64,000 nt of DNA from assembly GCA_013398955.1 (NCBI GenBank), contig VWPU01001212.1, positions 51,054 to 115,053 of the forward strand, written 5' to 3'. Below are positions 36,001 to 47,829 of this stretch, piece after piece (the first letter of the stretch is position 1; each line of letters starts with the position of its first letter). The DNA is from Callaeas wilsoni. Taxonomy: Eukaryota; Chordata; Aves; Passeriformes; Callaeidae. The position numbers were made by a program, and so were the translations under genes. The notes below the pieces were generated by a model that did no database searches, was not told the origin of the DNA, and was given only the letters and a program-made list of their open reading frames with translations.

Positions 36001-38504
36001 GGTAAAAACAAACCCAACCGTGCTCTTGTTAAGAAATCCTCCCAGTCACCCCTATCCCAAGGCAGCATCAATCATCCCAATGGATAAATTATCTCTGACT
36101 ATGGTGGCTGCCACACCGAGTGACCTCTGGAGGTGGGCAGAGCCACTCCTGTCCCCTGCCCTGCCTGCTGTGTTCTGAGGCACCCTCATGACCTCCAAAG
36201 CATGGTTCCCAGTAGTCTTCACCTCACTCTTCACCCATTTGTAAAGAAGCCTACAGCAATGCTCACTTACCTGCTGGGGCAGATAGGTTGTCATCTCAGA
36301 TCTCCAAGGGAAATTCCCCTCAAGTCTGTGAAGGTAAGTCATCCTCCCTCCCTGTGCCCCAGGAAACCATCCTGGCATTCTCTCACTTGTTCATTAACTG
36401 CCCAGTGCAGAAGAGGATGCACAGCAGAGAAGCACCATGTCATTCCTGAAAACATCCAGTGCATGCCTGTTTCTGAGGAAACAGCAATTCTGACCTATAG
36501 ACTATTCTCTCAAAGCCGTGGGAGGCAGTAGTTTTGTATCTACTTAGAAACTCTCAACAGCTCTCAAGCCAAGGTGTTAAGAAAGTACATGTTGATAAGG
36601 TCTTTCCCAGGACCTATGTCTCCCCCTTCTCATTAAATATAAAAAGCAGGGAGAAGGTTTGCCTTTAAAGCCAGAGACCAGAGCAAGAGTGAACCTCAGA
36701 CTGGAAAGAAACCCCACCACCTCCAGCCCCAGGGACCTGTGTATCCCTTCAATCCTCCTCACATTGCACCAGTGCAGCAGCCCAAAGGATGCCAAGCCCT
36801 CTGCTCCCCTGTCCCTTGATCTTTAAAGATCCCTGGAAGTCTGTAAAGATCCCCCTTACAACCTGTGTTCTGAACTAAAGGACACAGCTGTGGAAAGAAA
36901 CGGTCACAAAAAGGGGACCAAGACTACCAAGTGCATGCTGTGTATGGAAAAAGCCAAGCTATAACTTCCTGTAGGTCTGCAGAAAAGGGTCAAAGCTTGC
37001 TAGGCTAAAGGAATTAAGGATTGCTAGGCTCAATGCTCTGAAGGAATAAGCTGGGCTACTGTCCACCTTTAAGGTTTTTAGATGGAGTCCAGGGATTTCC
37101 AGAGTTCAGCGTCTGCATGGAGGTAAAAGCAAGATGAACTCACACGTTTTCGGTTCCTCAGCGCAGCTCTTTGCCATCTGATTTAATCTGGGAAGGTTGC
37201 TGCATCACCATTCTCATTTTGGTGGATATAGAAGATCCAGCTGAGAAAAATGTAACGATTTTTTCAGCAAGTCAGATTTTTTGCTGATAATTTCCACCTT
37301 GGTCCGGTTCGGCTCCCAGGGGATTCACAAAGGGGTTTGTCATCTCTCCAGGTCATTCAGCACTCTGGAATGTGCTGTAAAATGATTTGCCCTGAGCAGC
37401 ATTACAGGAAAGGCATCCATCAGTTAACTCCATTGTCAGCTTTCTCTTCTGAGGAATGTGTTGCTGATGATGAGTCATAAAGACATTGATTTTAACATTT
37501 GCTTTGAATCATAATTGCATTCGTAAGATTACATAGTGGCTCTCAGGGATCTACTGAGTTTTTAAATCTGTGGTCAATGCCTATTCTTCTCAGTTAAGTA
37601 CTATATAATGCATAGGATGACTGGACAATTTTTTATTTTTATACACATCGCTTTTGGAAAATGGTGTCTTACATCTGAAAAATTAAGTTAATATTAAAAA
37701 AAAGCTTTCTTTTTTTTCCAACAGTAGTCTTTGTTTTAAAAATTCAGTATAATGGTTCAGTAGGGTGAAACAATGCATTATAATTGAAGGTTAATATCCA
37801 TATGGAGTTAATATCAGAGAGGTTCCCATCATGAGTTGAGATTCCAGTGTTCTAAGCTGCTATAAATTTAAACCAATGGTTAAAACTATAAAACTAAAAA
37901 GGCATACTTGGGAATGAAAATGGGGTGCAAGGTCTAGTCACTAGAATATGGAATGACAGCCCTATCTTACAGTCTATATTGCTGTGCACTCATTTTTTTA
38001 GATAAATTCTTCATGGCTATTCTAAAAGGTGATTGTTATTGTTGTCATTATTGTTATTATTATTACTGCTACTACTGCTATTATCTCCCACTTTGTATTC
38101 CCAGAGAGAACTCTCCTTAAAACGTCCTTTGACTTTATTTCCCTCTTCTGGTCTTTACCTGCAGAATGCTTGGGCAGCAGTCAACACCCCATGAACCCCT
38201 CTGAAACCCCTTCAGCAGCAGCTGGCTCCCCCAGGCTGGAGGCAGAGCTTTTTCCAGGCATCCCACACCCGTGATGCTGTGTCATTCACGGAGAGAAGTC
38301 AAGCTGTGTCACTGATGTGAGCCTAACGGAGGAGGTGAGAGCTTCAGGAACATGCCAATGTCCACATTTTACTCTGTTTGATGAGAATTTTGTGTTCTGG
38401 GTGAGCATGAGAATGCTGCATGGACATTGACAGACCCTCTGGTAACCAAAATGCACTCTTCACTTGTGTAATTTTTCTTTAGTGATCATGATGCCCCTAA
38501 GGCA
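30046..38504. other. Unique non-coding sequence, no gene seen
   Basis: No supported exon or RNA gene. Local textures are a CT-rich run at about 31551-31587, an AT-rich block around 37480-37800 and a degenerate trinucleotide tract at 38032-38090. The stretch 33550-33800 is non-repetitive and contains AATTAATGACGG and CCAATAATTAG, in the style of conserved non-coding DNA, but that is only an impression. Confidence 0.5.
38032..38090. repeat. Degenerate ATT/ACT trinucleotide tract
   Basis: The plus strand runs through ATTGTTATTGTTGTCATTAT and then further TTA/TTG, ACT and GCT units. The apparent Ile/Val/Thr-rich open frame starting at 38029 is a by-product of this repeat. Confidence 0.8.
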
Positions 38505-38724
38505 CTTTCCACCTTGGTGCTGTGGTCAAGGAAATAAAGCACTGTCACTTTACAGAAGAGACACTAAGAAATCTCCCTTGCTAGCCTTACATCCAGCCAT
38601 TTTCCCATTAATTTGATGAGTCGAAATAATAAAGTAAAAATCCCAAGGCATTAGTGAGAGCAGAAAGAGACAGGGGAGAAGTTGATCCATTTTAAAACCT
38701 GATAGGTTCCGGTCTTTGGCTTGT
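38505..38724. repeat. 220-bp direct duplication, left copy
   Basis: The 220 bases from CTTTCCACCTTGG to GGCTTGT are repeated at 38726-38945, separated only by the N at 38725. Comparing the two by eye I find one difference, at the seventh base (A at 38511, C at 38732). Near-identity and the adjoining N suggest two overlapping contig ends that were not merged, rather than a biological duplication. Confidence 0.9.
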
Positions 38725-38725
38725 N
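38725..38725. other. Single N, probable assembly or gap-fill junction
   Basis: This is the only ambiguous base in the window. It lies exactly between the two copies of the 220-bp duplication. Confidence 0.85.
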
Positions 38726-38945
38726 CTTTCCCCCTTGGTGCTGTGGTCAAGGAAATAAAGCACTGTCACTTTACAGAAGAGACACTAAGAAATCTCCCTT
38801 GCTAGCCTTACATCCAGCCATTTTCCCATTAATTTGATGAGTCGAAATAATAAAGTAAAAATCCCAAGGCATTAGTGAGAGCAGAAAGAGACAGGGGAGA
38901 AGTTGATCCATTTTAAAACCTGATAGGTTCCGGTCTTTGGCTTGT
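38726..38945. repeat. 220-bp direct duplication, right copy
   Basis: This is the near-identical partner of 38505-38724. After 38945 the sequence continues uniquely (GCACTTACTGGTCC), whereas the left copy ends at the N. Confidence 0.9.
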
Positions 38946-39070
38946 GCACTTACTGGTCCCTGCCTCTCCTTTCCATGTTTTTTTTCCCAAGTACTTTGCA
39001 TAATAAACTGGCAGGAGGTAGGAGCCAAGATCTTCCTTAGGTTTAAAAGCAGACAATAGGATTACAAAAT

Positions 39071-39285
39071 GTGATGGTCAAATAAAAAAAACCAAAACAC
39101 CCAAAAAAACCCCACAATAAACAAACAAAACAAAACCAAAACAAAACAAAACAAAGAAACTGGTGTGATGGTCAAATAAAAAAATGTGATGGTCAAATAA
39201 AAAAAACCAAAACACCCAAAAAAACCCCACAATAAACAAACAAAACAAAACCAAAACAAAACAAAACAAAACCAACAAAAAAACC
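39071..39285. repeat. A-rich tandem repeat (GTGATGGTCAAATAAA unit plus AAAAC array)
   Basis: The unit starting GTGATGGTCAAATAAA occurs at 39071, 39165 and 39186. The copies at 39071 and 39186 both continue with the same block (CCAAAACACCC, CCCCACAATAAACAAAC, then AAAAC/AACAAAAC repeats). The 39165 copy is cut to 21 bp. The pattern is an A/C-rich minisatellite with a 115-bp spacing between the long copies. The Phe/Val/Cys-rich frames on the minus strand are artefacts of the repeat. Confidence 0.85.
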
Positions 39286-42004
39286 ACAAACTTTTTTTGT
39301 TTTTGGATCCTGTCTCTCCATGCCACAGCCCTTAACCTTAACATTACTTTGAATATGATCAAAATCAAAATTGTTCTTTGCAACCTTCATGAAACATTTT
39401 TTCTTCAACTGGCCTGTGTCTCAGAGTATCCTGCTGGACACTTGTGGGAAATTTCTAACCCTGGCAGGCAAGAGCCCCACAGGGCTGGCTTTCATTCAGG
39501 CAGATGAGGAAGGGAGTGAAAGACAAGTTATAGTAAAGGTGTCTGAACCCACTGCTCTGTTTGGGCTGCAAGGATTCTTGGTTTGTGGTTCTAGAGCTAT
39601 TAAGACTGCAAGTGCTAAATAAATGCCAAGTATGGTATTCCTGGGGCTAAAAAAGAAGGCAATCTTTCATTATCCTACAGCTATGAGGTCAAGGTAAATG
39701 TGTCTGTTCAGAAAGACTGCAGTTCTCAAGCCCCTGGGGGATTTTAATGTGTTTTATAAACTTGTTTCCAGACCAAGCTATTAGGAAAACAAGATATTTT
39801 TCCATAAAGCCTTTATTTTTCTCTCTTTAGGGACAGTATTGCCTGCCTTGCAGTGCTTTAACTCAATCAGAATCATCATTTTTATAAACAGACCATTTTT
39901 CATGACTTGCTTGATCAACTTGGGAAGGCAGCTTTTCAGAAGTTATAGTCATACACAGGAAAAAAGACCCCCATCTTACTCCATCTGTTGCAACCAGAGT
40001 TGTAATAGAAACCATGTCCTTTCTCTAAAGGTAATGCATAAGGAAAAACACAGACATAAGCACTTGCTTTCTTTTCACACTCAACTGCAGTTATGCAATA
40101 TTACAAAGGGAAAGGAACAAGCTCTTTCACAATTAGATTGCAGAGAAAAAGCTTTTTTTTTCTTTTTTTGTTTTTGGACAGAAGTTTGTGGTGGGAAATG
40201 TCAGTATTTACCCAGGGCTTCACCTGTATCAGGAGGAGATTTCAGGCTGGTGACTTTTGAATACTTAAGTTGGGACAAAGAGAGCCTCAAGGACACACAA
40301 CCTAAATAACCCTGGAGAGCTTTGGCAACGCTGGGAGCCAACCGGTTGCTCAACAGTGGATCAGCTCTCCTAAGAATAAAATGTTTATTTACACTGGAGG
40401 TTTTAATTGCCCATATTTGTCTTTATACCCATGAGATGGACTATGTACATCAAGGGGGTTTGGTTTGCTTTTTGTCTCAGCACAAGGAGCATCAAAAGGT
40501 TGACACCTGGGGCGCAAACATGAAGGACTCACTCTAAATGAACAGGAGAGGACTGTCTCTGCTGACTCTGTCCAGGGGCTGGGAGTCAGCCAGAAACCTC
40601 AGGAAACTTCTGAGTGTTCCAGGGCTGCAGAGTGATTTCAAGCACTCTCAGTGGTCTCATCCATGCCATGCTTTCTCACACTCAAACCCCCAGCTGCAAG
40701 TGGGAGCTCTCTTTCCTCTCTCCTCCTCACACATGTACTCTAACATGTAAAATATTCAGCAAAATAAAGATTTAGTGCAGAATCTGAAAAAAACCCAAAG
40801 TTATTCTGAGTCACAGTGGTCTCCAAGCAGAGCAGTGCTGTCAAACTGGGAGTGTAGAGAGCGATCCAAAGAGACTGCTGTTACAGAGAAAATGTAGAAA
40901 ATGTGGTGCCATACACCCCACAAAAAGCAAATATGTATAAGAGGAAATACCTGCTTATCTGAGAATTAGTACTACTTAAACATGCCTTTTGTGTCAGGAG
41001 AGAGAGGCAAGATTTAGCTGCTGAGAGAATACCTCCAGCAGGTGTGTTACACTCCATAGCAATGGACTTTGCACCACAGCATTGATCTAATTCCACCCCA
41101 GCTCACAGGAATGGAGGTTTTGGTTGTCTCGGACATGTCTCTTGACAAGTCTCTACAGACCTTTCAGGTGGAAAACTCAGCTTCCTAATGAGAGTTGAAA
41201 TTTTTACATAGTTTGATTGAGAAAAAGGACATATATGTGTAGTTTCTTCTCCTTTTTAAGTGTCTGTAGCTCAGACAGTTGGAGAGGTAGTTAGCCTATT
41301 CCAAGTTTGAAAAATGTGAATAAAATGCTAAAACATAAACAATAGTTTTAGAAAGTTACTGGTTTTGGCTGAGCCCTCACTGTGTGTCTACACTGGATTC
41401 TCCTTTGCAGGTGCTGGTGCAAGTAATATTTTTAATAAAGAATTTTTTTCAGTGCAGTGTTACCACTGTTAACAACTCTGCTCAATGTTCTGCATCACTT
41501 CTTGAGAAAAAGCATCAGTTAGGGGGGTGGTAATAGTGGTGTTTGCATCAGAAAGGACCAATAACAAGTGAAACATCTCTTTATTTCTATAAATGAGACA
41601 AAATGAATAAAGAGAGAGGAGATATTAGCAAAGAGGGAATAGGAAAGAAATGGTTTAAATGAGCTACATTAAGTATGGTTGTTGTTCTCTAAGTGTAAGT
41701 CAGCTACCTCAAGAACAGTGCACATTACTCAAATTCCGCCAACAGGACTGGGGACTTCTCTGGGAAGTTACAGCTGAAATGGTGAACAAAGGGAAAATAT
41801 TAGTTCCTTATTACAGACTGTGAACCAGTGGTGTGGCGGGTAGTAGTGAACACTGAGTCAGAAGATTACCTTGGGATGTAAATTAACAAGTCCACTAGGA
41901 AGAAACTTGTGAGGCAGAGAGGGGGTTGTGTTTCCCATATTGCTCAGGGTGCAGCAGCCACCCTACACCAGCTTGTTCAGGCTGGCATGTTCTGTGCCTC
42001 TCTG
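39286..42004. other. Unique non-coding sequence, no gene seen
   Basis: No recognisable gene or transposon. The 156-codon plus-strand frame at 39839-40309 contains a run of Phe encoded by a T-rich stretch near 40155 and has no domain I recognise. Confidence 0.55.
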
Positions 42005-42095
42005 AGGCTCACTTTACCCCAGGAGAACTAAATGACCCATTCAAGGTTGCTCAAGAAGCGTATGAATATCTGGTTCTGGATAACTGAAAGCCTGC
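42005..42095 (-). mobile_element. Probable MIR-like CORE-SINE relic
   Basis: On the plus strand ACTAAATGACCCATTCAAGG then TTGCTCAAGAAGC follows the reverse complement of the MIR core, which reads TTAAGTGACTTGCCCAAGG then TCACACAGCAAG. The trailing ATATCTGGTTCTGGATAACT fits the reversed 5' part only loosely. This is more diverged than the other MIR-like relics here. Confidence 0.45.
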
Positions 42096-42529
42096 CTGTG
42101 TCTGGGCCAATTTCCTTAACTACAAAACTGCCCTCCCTGTTTGCCTTGTTTTAAAGAGAATCCTTGACCACAGCTGTCCTCTCCTCTCCCGTGTCTCATT
42201 CCAGCCTACTGAATCCCTGTTGGCAGCAAACACTTGATCACATTTATCACATTATGGTATTTTTTCCTCCTTGGCCAAACTCTTCAAACTGCTCAGCTTG
42301 CAACAAAGCCACGACAAAGCAACCTCTGCTGCCATTGCTGGTCCTGTTTCTTGCTTTCGGAGGTGCAGATGGAAATCTGACCTTCACCTTGGAGTGATTT
42401 CCCATTCATCATCAAGATGAATAGCTGTCGATCCACCCTGTGCTGCTTAAAGAGGTGCCTCGCAAGCGACTCGCGGTGAATTCTTCCCAGCTGCACCAGC
42501 AGGGCTGCTGCTCTGCCACGTTTGCACCG

Positions 42530-42830
42530 GGTGAATAGTGCTCATAATCTGAGACTTAACGTCAAATATTTTCTGCAAGGGAAATAAAAATGTCAACAGG
42601 AAGTGAAATGTGACCTGATTAACAGTTAGACCTCTGACTCTGCTTCATTTTTGACTGATGTGGTGTTTTACAAGGATAATAATACCACCGATTCCTCTTA
42701 ATTGATGGACCCTGATGGAAATATAAATTAAGCAATTAATACAATTCTCTGAGACTCATAAATATAAACTCTACGCAGAGATAGTCATATTTATTTTTTT
42801 AATTACTTTAAAAACATGTGTCATACAAAG
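42530..42830. other. AT-rich block, weak candidate conserved non-coding element
   Basis: The block has many homeodomain-like cores (CTGATTAACAG, CTTAATTGATGG, TTAAGCAATTAATAC, TTTTAATTAC) in non-repetitive sequence and no long open frame. Function cannot be judged without comparison to other birds. Confidence 0.22.
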
Positions 42831-44487
42831 CATTACAACATTTTATCCTAGGGAAAGCCAAGGCAAGTCTGACCTCCTTAAGAGCCAGAATGTGCCAGAG
42901 GAGGCAATGCAAATGATCTGCCGCCGACCCGGGCAGTTTATGATAACCCAAGCTGCCTTTTGTCTGGGGAGTTCTGCAAGCCCCGACTTTCATGTGTTTT
43001 GTTTAAAACAAAACTAACAAAAAATAATTACTGTTTAACATTTAGAATCACGCCTGGAGGCCCCATTCAGGATCGGGAGCCCTTTGTGCCAGCTAAGAGC
43101 ACAGCAAACACAGTGGGAGAAACACACTCTGCAGTAAATGGCTTGTGATCCGATTCCTGATGCTCTTAATGGTTTCTTCCATGGGAGGTGGTTTTAATAG
43201 AGAATAGCAGACCGGTGTGACCTTGAGAGATGCCAGCTTGAAACCAACGGGAGTTTTCCGGAGAGACCAGGAATTCTGGGAAAGCAAAAATTTACAGATT
43301 TGCAATACCCAAGCGATGTGAAACAGTATTTACAAATATTTACAAACAGGCTGCTGTTGGATTCAATCCTGTTTGCATCCCTCCATGCCTGCACTAATGC
43401 AAGGCTTTCTGTGACTGATATATTCTCCATGTCTCTCATTTGACTTCTGGTTCCTGAGCAGTCAGAGTTCATACTCAAAAGCTTTCCTCTGCCACCGTGA
43501 AAGCTCGGCAGTTGTGTTAATAGAGGCTAGGATTCTCTTGTAATGTCTTCAGGTGTAAAGAAAACAGCTTGTTCACCCAGAGGCGCTCAGTGCTTGCTGT
43601 TTAATTCCCTTTGAAAAGTTACTCCCTGACACCGGGAGCAGAAGCCACACCACAAATTACAGGCAGTGAATAAAGCGGGATTGTTGCACATGCGGTCTGC
43701 TCCCAGCCTTTGAAATCTGAGAGCTGAGTAATTCGGAAAAGGGACTTGACTTCTTTTAAAATCAAAGTGAAGTAGATACCTGGTTTTTGACTGTGATTTG
43801 AAACCTCTGCAACAGACATTCCTGCGAGCTGGGAACTCGCTGCGGGTGCCAGAGGAAGAGTAAACCCCGAGGCAGCCGTGCCTCGCCATCCCACCCCAAC
43901 GAAGGTGCACAAAAGAGGGTGAAAATGTGTGAGGGAGGGAGATTATAGATGCACATGCAGCCACGGTGTACCTGCACTTACAAATGACAGGTCCTGTGAG
44001 AGACAGCCCGGGTGCCAGCTGTGTGCTGGGAACAGAGCCTGTCCCGGGAGCAGGGAGGTCCTGGGGTGCATGGCTTTGCGTGCCTCCATGGCAGCCCTGC
44101 AGCCAGACTGGCTGGGCCAGGGAAAGGCTCGGCAGGATCAACTCATCCGACGGGCACGAGGCAGGAGGAGAGGGCAGCCACCCACCTCTGCCTCTCCGAG
44201 TCCCTGTGGAGGTGCCCAGGCTCAGGGGAGATGGCTCTTGCTGCTGAGCCTCGTTCCTCTGACAAGAGGAAATGCCTTAATGAGCTCGATGACTTCTCTG
44301 TCTCCAGGGAAGAGACTTAGAGCAAGACTGGGAGCAAGACTGGGAGCCACCCAGCTGGACTGATGCTCAGGCACCGTGTGGCTTCTGTGCAAGAGCTGAG
44401 CCAGGAAAGCAGCTCTGAAGAAGCAGTGACAGCATCCCTCTCCTTCTGCCAGCCTACAAGGGAGCTGTTGGGATCCTGGACTGACCC

Positions 44488-44508
44488 CAGCAGCAGCAGC
44501 AGCAGCAG
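44488..44508. repeat. (CAG)7 microsatellite
   Basis: Seven uninterrupted CAG units lie in non-coding sequence. On the minus strand they give the Ala run in the frame at 44222-44542, which is not a supported gene. Confidence 0.9.
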
Positions 44509-44899
44509 TGTTCCTCAATTTTTTGTCAAGGACAGTTAACACAACGCAAGTTGTTTTGATTATACAGTGTAACCTGCGAGTGCCACCAGGTTTATAGCCT
44601 ACATTGACATTTCCATTTATCTTTCTGTCCTCCGTCTGTCTCCTTTTTATATGGACAGATTGGACAGCCTGACGTCATGTAACATAAGCAGGGCTGCTAC
44701 CTCCCTCACCTCACCATTACTCCTCACCAGCTGATCTCACTGGCCAGCCAGTCTTTTTTAAGCAGCCACTGGGGCAGAGGAGGAGTTTTATTGAGTAAAT
44801 GTGTAAAGACGTGGCTGCCAAGCTGCACTGCACTGCAGGAGGTGCTGAAAGGCAGTGATGTTCTCCACATCTTCACTGATAATTGTCTTGGTTAGGTGA

Positions 44900-45330
44900 A
44901 CAGAATCACACAATCACAGAATCATTTAGGCTGGAAAAGACCTCCAAGATCATCGAGTCCAACTTTTGACCGACCACCACCTTGTTGACTCATGGCACTC
45001 ACTGAGTGCCACATCCAGTCATTTCTTGAACACCTCCAGGGATGACGATCCCACCGCCTCCCCAGGCAACCCATTCCAGTGCTTAAAAAACCTTCCCATG
45101 AAGAAATTCTTCCTGATGTCCAACCTGAGCCTCCCCTGGTGCAACTCCAGGCCACGTCTGTAACATTGCATAAGGATGTTGTGACCCAAGTGCAGGACCC
45201 AGCACGTGGCCTTGTTGAACCTCATGCCATTGACTTGGCCCACTGATCCAGATCCCTCTGCAGAGGCTCCCTGCTCTCCAGCAGATCAACACTGCCACTC
45301 AAGTTACTGTCAGCTGCAAACAGGGCATCA
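44900..45330 (-). mobile_element. CR1 LINE copy with internal in-frame deletion
   Basis: The plus-strand tail CAGAATCACACAATCACAGA followed by ATCATTTAGGCTGG is the reverse complement of a CR1 3' end. On the minus strand the frame from 45243 to 45019 reads [19 protein letters not shown], then MQCYR, then directly [17 protein letters not shown] and [20 protein letters not shown]. In CR1 ORF2 these two parts are normally separated by about 150-180 residues, including the QFWAPH and EHKSY segments still visible in the copy at 23 kb. The join lies near 45155 and keeps the frame. Further upstream, [20 protein letters not shown] is readable in a different frame (45222-45437), so a frameshift lies near 45235. 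The element is 5'-truncated near 45330 and inactive. Confidence 0.88.
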
Positions 45331-46939
45331 CTTCTGTGCTTCTGACACCACAGAGGACAGAAAGCAAGTCTGTTTATCAGAGAACACAACCGGATGTTAT
45401 GAGTGTTTGGTGATCCCAGCTCATTTCCTGCAGGCACCTGGCACTTCCCCTCCAGGGAATGGCTTTACCACTACCACGGAGCTGCACCCTGAGCATGTGG
45501 CCAGGCACTCAGGCCCAGAAGGATTTGGGCTGTGAGTGCCACAGGGCTTTTTACCCTGGGTACACCATGCCATCTGTGGGGCTGTACCCACCACTTTCCA
45601 TTTCCAGACCTAGTCTGAGGCCCTTGCACCACTCCCACATCAAGGTGTGGGAGTTTCACACAACTACAGCCCATGTCTGCCTTCCCAACATGCAAGCAGC
45701 ATTAGTTTCTCCTGTCAAGGTTTGTTTCAATTTTTTCTGAAGTTCCATTACAAGGACATTCGTTTGTCATCAGTCCCATTTCAATTGTATATTGCAAAAC
45801 ATGCAGGTAAACAGTGCCACTGGGCTTTCACAATTCTTTTGTATCTTGAATATTGCTCATTCACAGGCAAAGTTAACAGAGTGATGAGAGAGGCAGACAT
45901 GCAGAATTTATGGTTGGGGATAGACAAGAAGTTCTGGGAGAAGACCAGAGAAACAAATGTTTTATCACATATACAAGAAGCCCAGTTTTCATTTTATGAA
46001 AAGAAGAAATTAAGACAGAGAAGTCAGATGATTAGAAATTAGGTATATAAAACACTGGTGCACAAGCATCCTTGAATTGGCCATTTTGTGCTTGTACAGT
46101 TCTTACACACACATGCTTCAGTTATAACTTACAACTTTTATCAAAGCAAAGAAAGACACCTTTCATGAGTCCTCATTTTGTCTCTGTAATTTTCCAATAT
46201 AACTGAAACTGAACCTGCATGGAAAGATGTGACCCAAATAGGTCTCCTTTGGCCAAATTCCACACAAGCTGAGATGTGAAGTGCAGCATCAGCCCACCCT
46301 AGTGTGAGTTCTGGCTTTGCCTGCACACGTGCGTTGCCAAGGAAGTGGTTGGGTCTAACTCATACACAAAATAAAACACAGAAGCAATAAATGTGCTTTT
46401 CAGGGGTGTGTGTGTGAATGATGTTGTGGGAGTGACTGAATTCACACACATTTCTTTTCTGTGAAACTTTGCCCACTCATCTTGGTGACAAATGATGATA
46501 ATCCCAAAACCCTCAGATTAATTCCATCTCCTAGCACAAGGATAAAAGATATCAGTGAGAATTCTGCTGCCAGACTGCCTGGGCATGGCAGGGGCTAGTT
46601 GCTCAGCTTTCTAAGTGATGCCTCTGCCTTGCAGCTGAGGCAGCACTGGCAGCACTGCTGCCTTGTTGGCACATCTTTCACTCAAAAAACAAGGAAACCA
46701 TTGCTATCAGCTCATGGTAGAGGGGGCAGAGCATCTTCTGTGTCTGTAGGGAGGAGAGGCAGTGGAAGAGGCGGGCTTTGCTCTCCTTCTCCCACAGCTG
46801 GAGCTGAGGGGTGTTAAATGGCTCTGCAGAGAGCAGTCAGTCACTGTCCATGGGATCCATCGGGAAACACAGGCTTGTGCTGCTGCTCCCCCAGGTGTGC
46901 TGGGCTCTCAAGGACGCTGTGTAAATGTTGATTAGACAC
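45331..46939. other. Unique non-coding sequence, no gene seen
   Basis: No supported gene. The plus-strand frame at 45647-46042 (131 codons) ends with a charged segment, but I recognise no domain and there is no supporting context. Confidence 0.5.
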
Positions 46940-47022
46940 AGTGGTGTTGACCTGGAGACTGCTGCGGGTTGGACTAGGTGACATGTAAGGTCCCTCCCAA
47001 CCCAAACTATTTTATCATTTAG
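46940..47022 (+). mobile_element. CR1 LINE 3' end fragment
   Basis: GGGTTGGACTAGGTGACATG followed by AAGGTCCCTCCCAACCCAAA and CTATTTTATCATTT matches the 3' terminal region of CR1, which typically reads GGTTGGACTAGATGACCT...GTCCCTTCCAACCC and ends in short ATTCTAT-type repeats. Only the last 80 or so bases are recognisable; the true 5' limit may extend to about 46840. Confidence 0.8.
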
Positions 47023-47824
47023 CGTCACAGCTGCTGCTGTGGGTATATTGGATTGCAGGCTAAGAGACCATGTCTGCTACTAGGCTGCTCTCTGTGGCAG
47101 CGTTTTTCGGAACAAAACTCTTCCACACACCACTACTGCTGCTGCAGTGTTAAAATGCTGTTTGAAAAGTAACACAAAGGTCCCAGTTCCAGTCCTGTTA
47201 GCTCCGGGCTACAGCCCACAGCAGAGGATTGACCACTGCCTCATGGCTTCTTTTTTTCTGGGGAGTATCTCAGGGAGGGGGTGTCAAAAAACTTCAGCTG
47301 TTTCCAAACAAGGGGTCACAGCACGGGAAAGGCTGAGAGGCCCCGAGGTAATCTTTTTGCAGGGCAATTAGCAGCTAATGGAAGCTATGCCAGGGTATGG
47401 ATAGACCGAGGGCCTGCACAGCCTTTCCTGTGGTGGTACATGCTGCAAAGAGTCCCAGGGAGACATGGTCACTCCTCATAGACACTGTCTCCTCTCCGAA
47501 TACTGCTAAATCAGCTTGTCTGCAGTGACCCCAGGGAATTACATATCCATCCCAAGGTATCCCGCTTGGGTGGAGCAGGCAGGGCGAAATGCCTGCAAGG
47601 TGAAATAGCCAAAAACCTCAGGGCAGGAGATTCCTTTGCTTTCCAGTGCGGAAAAGTGACTGCATTCAGGCTGCACCCTACCAGTGTTTGCCTTGCTTGC
47701 TTTGGCTCCCTGGGACCTGACAAGAAGATCTGGAAAGCAGGGGGCTGAGTCCCCATGCTCTTGAACTACACATCAGAATAGCTGTCACAGGTGTTTAGGA
47801 AGTCTAAACACAGCTCAGGTATTC
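47023..47824. other. Unique non-coding spacer between CR1 tail and LTR cluster
   Basis: I see no gene or recognisable repeat in this stretch. Confidence 0.5.
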
Positions 47825-47829
47825 CCAGC
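47825..47829. repeat. Possible 5-bp target-site duplication, left (CCAGC)
   Basis: CCAGC before the ERVL-type LTR compares with GCAGC at 48386-48390 directly after it. Four of five bases match, which fits an aged 5-bp ERVL-type duplication, but so short a match can occur by chance. Confidence 0.45.

Larger units (their letters stand above)
42096..44899. other. Unique non-coding sequence, no gene seen
   Basis: No supported gene. 42530-42830 is an AT-rich, motif-dense block. A minus-strand frame of 184 codons (43587-44141) overlaps several frames on the other strand and has no recognisable domain. Confidence 0.5.

Noticed and set aside
39062..39408. Phe/Val/Cys-rich minus-strand frames resembling membrane proteins
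   Set aside because: They are translations of the A/C-rich tandem repeat at 39071-39285.
43587..44141. 184-codon minus-strand open frame
   Set aside because: Overlaps several frames on the opposite strand in a GC-richer patch, with no recognisable protein features.
45647..46042. 131-codon plus-strand frame with a charged C-terminus
   Set aside because: Looks superficially protein-like at its end, but no domain is recognised and there is no supporting context.
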